The translations under genes and the position numbers were made by a program. DNA of 64,000 nucleotides from Holacanthus passer (lineage: Eukaryota > Chordata > Actinopteri > Pomacanthidae). Position 1 is the first letter of the stretch; the number at the start of each line of letters is the position of its first letter. Shown piece by piece: positions 50,971 to 58,900 of the stretch. The stretch covers positions 1,488,001 through 1,552,000 of the forward strand of contig JAFREQ010000030.1 in the NCBI GenBank assembly GCA_025331565.1. The letters run 5' to 3'. The notes under the pieces are model-generated. The model worked only from the letters and a program-made list of their open reading frames with translations, had not been told where the DNA came from and did not search any database.

Positions 50971-53900
50971 GGTGAGAAATAAGTATGAGTGACTGACAGG
51001 AGCCACAGCCAGTTGGGGCCAATTGGAGCCAATTGGAGCTAAGGGAGCATGTCATTAACCCCAACCTTGTGGTCAACCTTTAAACAGAGCCATTTTGGAC
51101 ACCTGCCCTTAAATCTGAATGGATGAGATTAGTTGAACTGGAGGGACCGGGCCTTCTTAGCCCACCCCTGTCGACTCATAAAGAGGAGACACGTCGGACA
51201 GTTGCCCTAAAATTTTGAGTAATTACAGGAACTCTAGGCCAGCCGGGGAGGGGAGAGGAGCCGGGAGGGGCGTGTGTGAGGAAACGTAACCTCAGGGGAA
51301 GAAACAGCCTCCTCCACCACCACAGTATTCCCTCGGCTTCCTCTACTTCTTGGGCACACACGGGCTCTTGGGAACTGAAGTCCTCAAATTATAGTCATTA
51401 ATCTCCTTAAGGCACGTTCTGTGAACAAACATGTCTCATAAGCTGCGTGTGCACATTTGCTGTAATAACTGAAGATTTAAAAACAAACAATGTCTGGGAT
51501 AACGTTCGGGGACTCGATGGTGGAGAAGCGCTTCGAGGAAGGTTTTTTTTTTTTTTGAAGTGCAAGTGTTTGTTTTGGAGCGGTTAAGGGTGGTACAAAA
51601 CCACACAATGGAGCTATGTGAGGTTACCAATGGCTCTCCAGAGATCGCTGCAATTGTTTAATTCGATAGTGGCTTGGCAGGCCGCGACCGGGGCGGTGTT
51701 TTCTCTGCATGCTTATTGTTGTCATTTGTGTGAAATCCAAGGCATCTTCTGGGAGTTTTGCCTGAGAGGAATGATGGCACATTGTCAAAGCGTTGCTCCA
51801 CCCTGAAAGCCCCAGAGGAATCACTTACAGGATTCCTGTCTGAATGAGGATATGTCTGTTACTGTTACTGTCTGTGTCTTTCAAGGCATTATGGTGGTAA
51901 TATAGTGTTACTGTATATATCTTCAAGAGAGCATTTTTATGGCAGTTATAAAACTAGAAGTAAAAGTCAGACTGCGTCACACATAGAGAAAATGTAAAAC
52001 ACCCACTGAATGTTCACTTTGACATAGCAGTTAATTATCACATGAATATGACTGCTATTTACTGCGTTGCCAAGCAGCTTCATTTGGCTATTTTCGTTTA
52101 TTGTTTAATAAAAGAATAACATTTAATTATCATTGATAACTATATTCATTACGCTTTAACATTTGCTTTCTTGCTCCCTCGAGGATATTAATACGTGCTC
52201 CTCATCATATAGTGACTAATGGCGCCGTTTGTGCAGCATAACAGATTTGATTTGGTAATCAAACAAGCAAACAGCCCTTGATTATGTTATTGATGAAGAA
52301 TTCATGCAATGTTGTGTGAATTAAGCGGAGTGCATACAAGATCTGTATTTAAATACGATAGATTAAATAATGGATTTGTGTTTACTGGTGTGATTTTGTA
52401 AATGTGGATGCTGTCTTTGTGCTTCACAGGTAAAGCCAACGCTAATGTCCAATGGGATGAGGACTCTGCTGAGAGCTTTCCATCAAAACCGGTCAGAATA
52501 GCGTTCGTCTTGGTGGTCCATGGACGAGCCTCTCGCCAGTTTCAGCGTCTCTTCAAAGCCATCTACCACACCTCGCACTACTACTATATACATGTCGATC
52601 AGGTGAGCCACCGACAGCGTACCAGCTCTTTTAAATCCATCGTTTTTTCAATGGACGTTTGGTTAGAATATTGAAACTTTTTTTTCAAATTGCATTAACT
52701 AGTAAAATGTAATCTCTAGATTTCAGATACAATATTAATCAGTGTGTGATCACTTCCTTTCTTCCAGCGCTCTAACTACCTGCACAGGCAGGTGCATGCC
52801 ATGGCGGCGCAGTATCCCAACGTGAGGGTGACACCCTGGCGCATGGCCACCATCTGGGGTGGGGCCAGTTTGCTGACCATGTATCTTCGCAGCATGGCCG
52901 ACCTGCTGGCCATGAGGGACTGGAGCTGGGACTTCTTCATCAACCTCAGTGCTGCCGACTACCCCATCAGGTAACAAAGATGGATCTCACAGCGGGGGGG
53001 GGAGGGTCAGTAAAGAATGGTGGGGGAGACCTGAAGGGAAGGCGGTCTGGTAATGAATTGTCCTGTAAGGAAATGAAGTGAGGTGTGGGGGCGAGCATCT
53101 AATATAGGTGACAAAGGCAGTCACCAGGGCACAAACAGTAGCAGGCTGCTCTCAGCCAATAAGGAAGAAATTCAATACACGCTGGTCTGGGCTCCTGTGG
53201 TTAACTGTGAGCTTTAAATAAAGAGTCACTCCAAACCAAACAGATCAATGAGGTTGAACATCTGCTTTTCTCAAGCACTATTCATTAACACCTTCTTTTC
53301 CAAGTCCCCACTTCCTTACTTGCACTCCATTGAATGGGTTACATGGTGAACTGATTACAATTTAATTGCCCAGGGTCAATACCTATTGACTTTCCAGGCC
53401 CGTTGTGTACTGTACGGTCCGAAAGTCATCTCTCCACTCGAAAAAGATCCCTTTTAAAAAGCTGTGAAAGGTAATTAAAGCCGCAAAGTCTGCGTGAAGT
53501 GGACAGGAAGTCATGGAAATAGCCTATTGGGGGAGAAATTTTGTGACTTGAATTTTTTTTTAATGTCAGTTTATAGTCCTTCTGGGAGTTCAGGGTCTGC
53601 TGGGTTTTTGATGTACTGTAGCTCTGCAGCAGCCAATTAAAATCCTCCTATTAAGGAGAGAGTTATCTCCTCTGCGCAGCCAGATGTCCACCCGTTGAAT
53701 TTAGACAAGCCGTAATGGCCACTGGGTAACAGGAAGCTGGATCCGATGTCTCCACAGCTGGAGCCAAGATGCAGGGGCAAATGTGGGTTTTGTTCATAGA
53801 CGGAGTCGGTTTAGTTTTTTACTGTATCGATGAACGCTGCTGAGAGGCTGTCTGTGCGTCTGTGTTTCTGCACCAGCGTGTGCACGTCTGAGTTTATGTC

Positions 53901-55878
53901 ACGCCGTCTGCATAGTTCAGAGTGTCTCAGCGCCTGTCTGTGTGCATGTGTGCGTATTTCTCCTGCCTGTACCCTGTCTGTCTGTCTGTCAGTGCATGAT
54001 TAAAGGTATTTGCAAGCGTGCAGCACCAAGACACTGTTTTCCTCCCTGTCTTTTGCCTCCTCATTTGCATGAGGGTGATGTTGTCGAGAAAAGGGCTGAC
54101 AGTGGAGGTTTTAAGCCCCATCTGTTGGGAAACGAAACGATTGATGGAGCGAAAGCGGAAGCCGAGAGGCAGAAATGACAGGGAGAGGCGAGAGAGCGAG
54201 AATAAGCAGTTTGGTGTAGGGGAACAAGAGGGAACTGTATGTTTTGGATCCGTGCAATATGGAAATATGTAAATTGCACTCTTGTATCTTTGCTTAGCAA
54301 GTGCATTTGTAACCACAGCTTGGATTTGACCAAGTCTGCACACTGCATATTTATAGACTTGAACTTGCAAATATGGTCCTTTTTAAGGCAAGCCCGGGTT
54401 CAAGCCCCTGCGAGAGGGAGCGTCCGTGCTACTCGAGTGTCCCCAAGCAAGAAACTGAAACCCATTCAGCTGTTTTGTTGCTGACAGTCCTTTCTGACTT
54501 CTTTGGGATCAGGCGGAAAGAGACATTCTCCCTCAGAAATAAACACCTCAGCATTACATTATTGTTATGGTTTTTCTATAGCAAACAAACATGTTGGAAG
54601 AAGCAGATGCCTCACTTTCGCCAGACTGCAAATGCAACCACGTGTTAAGCTGCTGGCATGCCTTATCAGAGCCGCTCATCAGATGGTCGGATAGCTTCTG
54701 AAACCTCCTGCCCCCACACCTTTCCACATCTGTTATTCTCTAAAATCGACAATCTGACATTCACACCCACTTCTCAACGTGATTGGCCAGCTGTGCGGAA
54801 GGTGAGAAAAGTGTTCGGAAGAACTATGTTTTCAAGCAGCCCCTGATCTTCCACCTCCTTAACCCAGCCCTCGGCTAAAATGTGTTGTGAACCTGCAGCA
54901 ATCTTAATGCAGCTTTAAGTTTCAGTATTTCCTGGCACAGATTTTCCAAATGGCACTCGCTTTTCTGTTTTGATCATACTGCGCAGGTGCAGGCAGGACA
55001 GGGTGGGGGCTCCCCTGGCCCACACTGCCCTGACTACTGCTGTTGTTATCAGTGGGATTGGAGACAAGCATTATTTCCCCTCTAATTCCCTGATAATGTC
55101 TGTCCTGCCGCATGGATGGCTCTCAAAGGCAAACCTAGAGCCCCTCACACCAGCAGAGGGGCTGTGTGTCCAGGGGGAGATATACTCTGTGTGTGTGTGT
55201 GTGCGTGTGTGTGTGTCCAGAGAGGCCCGAGGATGAGTTACACGCTTGCTTTGTCAGAGTACAACCCTTTTTTCCCAGCTTTTATCTACACAGTCTCCTT
55301 GCTCTTACCTCTTTTTTTCCTTTAAAGCCCCTTTCATGGACTTTACAGCAGCTTTTACGAAGTCTGAGCTCTGTGAGACAATGACTGGCTGCAGGCGTCA
55401 TATCTTCTAATCTCTTTCACTTTGTCGTCTCTGTCAGGGAAGTGTCGTGTCTCATATTTTAGCTTTGTTCCAGTAGCGATAGGTGTCATTTCCTGTTATA
55501 GAAAAAAAATTTCCAACCTATTAGAGCGAAGCCAACTCAATGGAAAAAGCAGTTCTAAAAATTAAGAAACTTGCTGAACAACAAGCAGGATTTTTTGAAT
55601 AAGTTACAGAACTTTTTTGTAGGTTTTTCCAGGACAAAGACGATGATCCATCTCTCATGGAGTGTTGGAGTGTGGGTTCATAACCTGTCAGCAACTGGAA
55701 TTTTAACTATTCCCCTCAGGAATGGTATATTTCAAGTCCTTGTTGTAAAAATACACATTATTAATTTAACAGCAAGACCGTGGAAGTGAAACAGTGGCAC
55801 AGTGATGAAGTTTAATTGGCTATGATATTGAAAAGGTGCACATTTTTGCAGTTCTGTCAGTTGGGGTTGAAACTCACA

Positions 55879-55930
<52 letters not shown>

Positions 55931-58900
55931 CGTAATGTGTGTGTGTGAATACCGCTGTGAGACAGAGCAGCCACAGGGCTGACAGTAAGCAAACTAGACC
56001 CAGTGGACGGGGTGACCACTCAGGTGGCAAATCTGGAGCTTGACATGAATTCCCCTCGCTCTGTGTGTGCGTGTCTGCGTGCCTACAAGCATTTGTGTGT
56101 GCATGTATACTGTATTGTCAGTGTGCATACTAGCAGATACACAGTGTCTCTGCGTGTGTGTGTGGGATGTAGAGACAGAGAAGACCGCATGTGTCTGTAC
56201 AGCACATCATCAGTTAGGCTTTATGGCTCAGGACCTCCTAAGATAAGCCCCCAGGCTGTGAAATTGCTCCTTCAAGAGAAAATGACATTAATATGCGCTT
56301 GTCCCTCCCCCCACTGATCCTTGAGCTTTATACCAGGGCCACGCTGCTCTTTTCGAAAGGCAAGCCAAGCCATCATGAAAGGCTCCACCACAGATGAAAT
56401 GTTAGAGCCATTGACTGGGGCATAGCCTGCAGAGCAAAGCTTTTAGCCTGTCTGGCCTCTATATGAGGAAGTCGACTGCTCTACAATGTAAGAGCAGCAT
56501 GAAGTCATTCATCAAAATCATGGATAGCACAATCTTTTGTATAATCCTAAATAGTTTTAACGGCTTGGTGGAACTGAGGGACTGACACCGAGTTCAGCTG
56601 AGGTCTTTAGCTGATCACTGCGTGACTTAAAGCTCCTGAAAACTGAAACAGAATTTCTTCATAGCATGAAAGTCTCCCTCCGCTCAAAGATGTGTTTCTG
56701 CTTGTCGTCCCTTCACTTGGATGTTGAACCCTCGCTGCGCAGAATGATGTATGTGCAGAGTTTGTTTTCACACTCACGTACCAGCATGATTTTTGACATC
56801 ACAACTAGTTTCGACCAAATCCTGGTCCGGCATGCAGCTTGCTCATGTGTGATGTGGAAACTTGAAGGCTCCAGTGCACACACACACACTGAGAATGGAT
56901 CAGTGAAGTAGGAGATATCTCCTGTCTGATAGTTAACTTTCAAAATAAATATTTTCTATTCATAGATTTTAGATTTTACAAGAGGGAGATTGAGCAGATG
57001 TACATTTAAGATATTTTTAACTAGTTAATTGAACTGTGGAAAAAACATATCAGATGCAAATTATTATTTCAAGCAGATTATTCTGTGTATGTGTCTCGGG
57101 GGGTTTATTCACAACTAAATTAGCAACAATGAAAGATTAAGTTTGAAACAATAAACTTACCCTTACTTGTTATTTATGAAGAGTTTAATTCTCAAATCAA
57201 GAGTTTGATCAAGAGTATGTGAGTATATGATCATATTTGACATATTTGACAGCAACCCTCACAACTGTCATTACATTTTTATTCAAAAGTTGTTAAATTC
57301 AGATTCGTGCATATTCGTGACATTACCTTTTTTCAAATGAGCACTTCAACGTAGTGAGAAAATCACAAATGCAAAAATCTCTCAGGTGAAAAACCAAAAC
57401 TAGTTGAACTTGGAAACAAATGTGTGTTAATGTCGGATGCCATCACTCATAGTAAGAAGCCAATGGAGAAAATAGATTTTCAGGGCTTCGGTAATATTTC
57501 GTCTTTCCAAGGGCACAGTTTAGGTTTGCGAGGGATATTTAAATAGAATCATGCAGATTTGGTTGAATCGCCTGGTTGGATGTTTCTTCCACTCGCACCT
57601 CCCACACCTGCTTTGATAGAGTAGGAGTAGGAGGACGAGGGAGAAATGAATAAATTAGTTTTATCAGACTGAGATCCAAACACACACCTGATATGATATC
57701 ACACTGTTAACTACACAGCAACAGTCAAGTTGGGGTTTTGAGAACATGCATGATTTGCAATTTAACAACCAGTGACAGGTTAATTTTCCTCCAAAACCCA
57801 CATTGTACCTACAGCATGTACTGTTCTGCAGAATCAATGTTCCACCTCCAGCCCGGTCTCACCATATGTTTCCCAGTCAAAAGTAAGTCATTTTCTTCTA
57901 TTTCAGGACCAATAACCAGCTGGTGGCCTTCCTGTCCAAATACAGAGACATGAACTTCATCAAGTCCCACGGCAGGGACAACGCCAGGTAAGATGCAAAT
58001 TTTTCAAACTTGGTTTTAATCTCCCCACAACACTCTCTCTCGCTCTTCCTCTCTGGCCTCGCTCTCTGTGTTCGTCTCTCTTACTCACACACAGCAGCAC
58101 CTATGCGCACACACAGCGCACTCCTGCCAGCACGGCATGGTCACTGAATCATAATACAATTAGCTCCCATCTGTGGCTTCATTAATTAACCTTCTTGGTG
58201 GGGTGAGCTGGCGAGGTCGCTGCCAGAACGCCCTCCTCAGCCGCCACCACCCCGCTGCCCTCTGCTTTCTGCCTCATCACACTCTGGTGACAAACCAGTC
58301 ATCACCCGACACTGTGGGCGAAAATACCCCCGAAACGCATGAAAAAAGGAAAAAGAAAAAAGAAAATCGGCCAGCATGGATGCATGAGTCAGCGTGACTC
58401 AGGGGTACCTTTTTATATGTGCAGTCACAGAATTTTATTCAGTGCTGTTTGATGAGAGTAAGGCTGTTTTGTTCCTGATTTTAATTCCATATTAACAACA
58501 ATAAATGAAAGAAACATCTCAGTAATCCACCACTACAGTATGCATATGAAATGCTTGAAAAAAGCACGAGTGCATTTCCAAAATGTCATCTGCACATGCA
58601 TATGCACGTGCGCCTGTTAGCCACAAGGTCAATACCTCAACAGCCTTCGTCACTGTGGAGAGAAGAGAGGGAGCACTCTGACCCGGCTGACCTGAATCTG
58701 ACTCCTTCCATCTGACACTCAATACGTCCACAGGAGTAACACCATCCATTATGTATGCAGGGTGTCACTCTTGTTGTTGATGATAAAGGGTGTAGTGACA
58801 AGTGCGAAAGACACATTTGTCAAATCATTTAAGGCCAAAGACAGGAGACAGATTCTGCTAAAACGCAAAGGAAAGTAATGTTTGGATGTACAAATATTGT

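Larger units (their letters stand above)
47218..52429 (+). other. xylt1 intron 3
   Basis: 5.2 kb with GTGAGT donor and 'gcttcacag' acceptor. It holds family A copy 2 at its start, a CA tract at 50710, a GA tract at 50936 and possibly an old repeat around 49290-50180. No exon or RNA gene is seen. Confidence 0.6.
52971..57906 (+). other. xylt1 intron 5
   Basis: 4.9 kb, donor GTAACA and acceptor 'cttctatttcag'. It holds a G run (52994-53003), a TG tract at 55882, a dispersed fish repeat at 56625 and family A copy 3 at 57230. No other exon or RNA gene is seen. Confidence 0.6.

Noticed and set aside
52603..52674. Read-through of exon 4 into intron 4
   Set aside because: The frame stays open for 23 codons, but the donor is good and exon 5 continues the conserved protein exactly.
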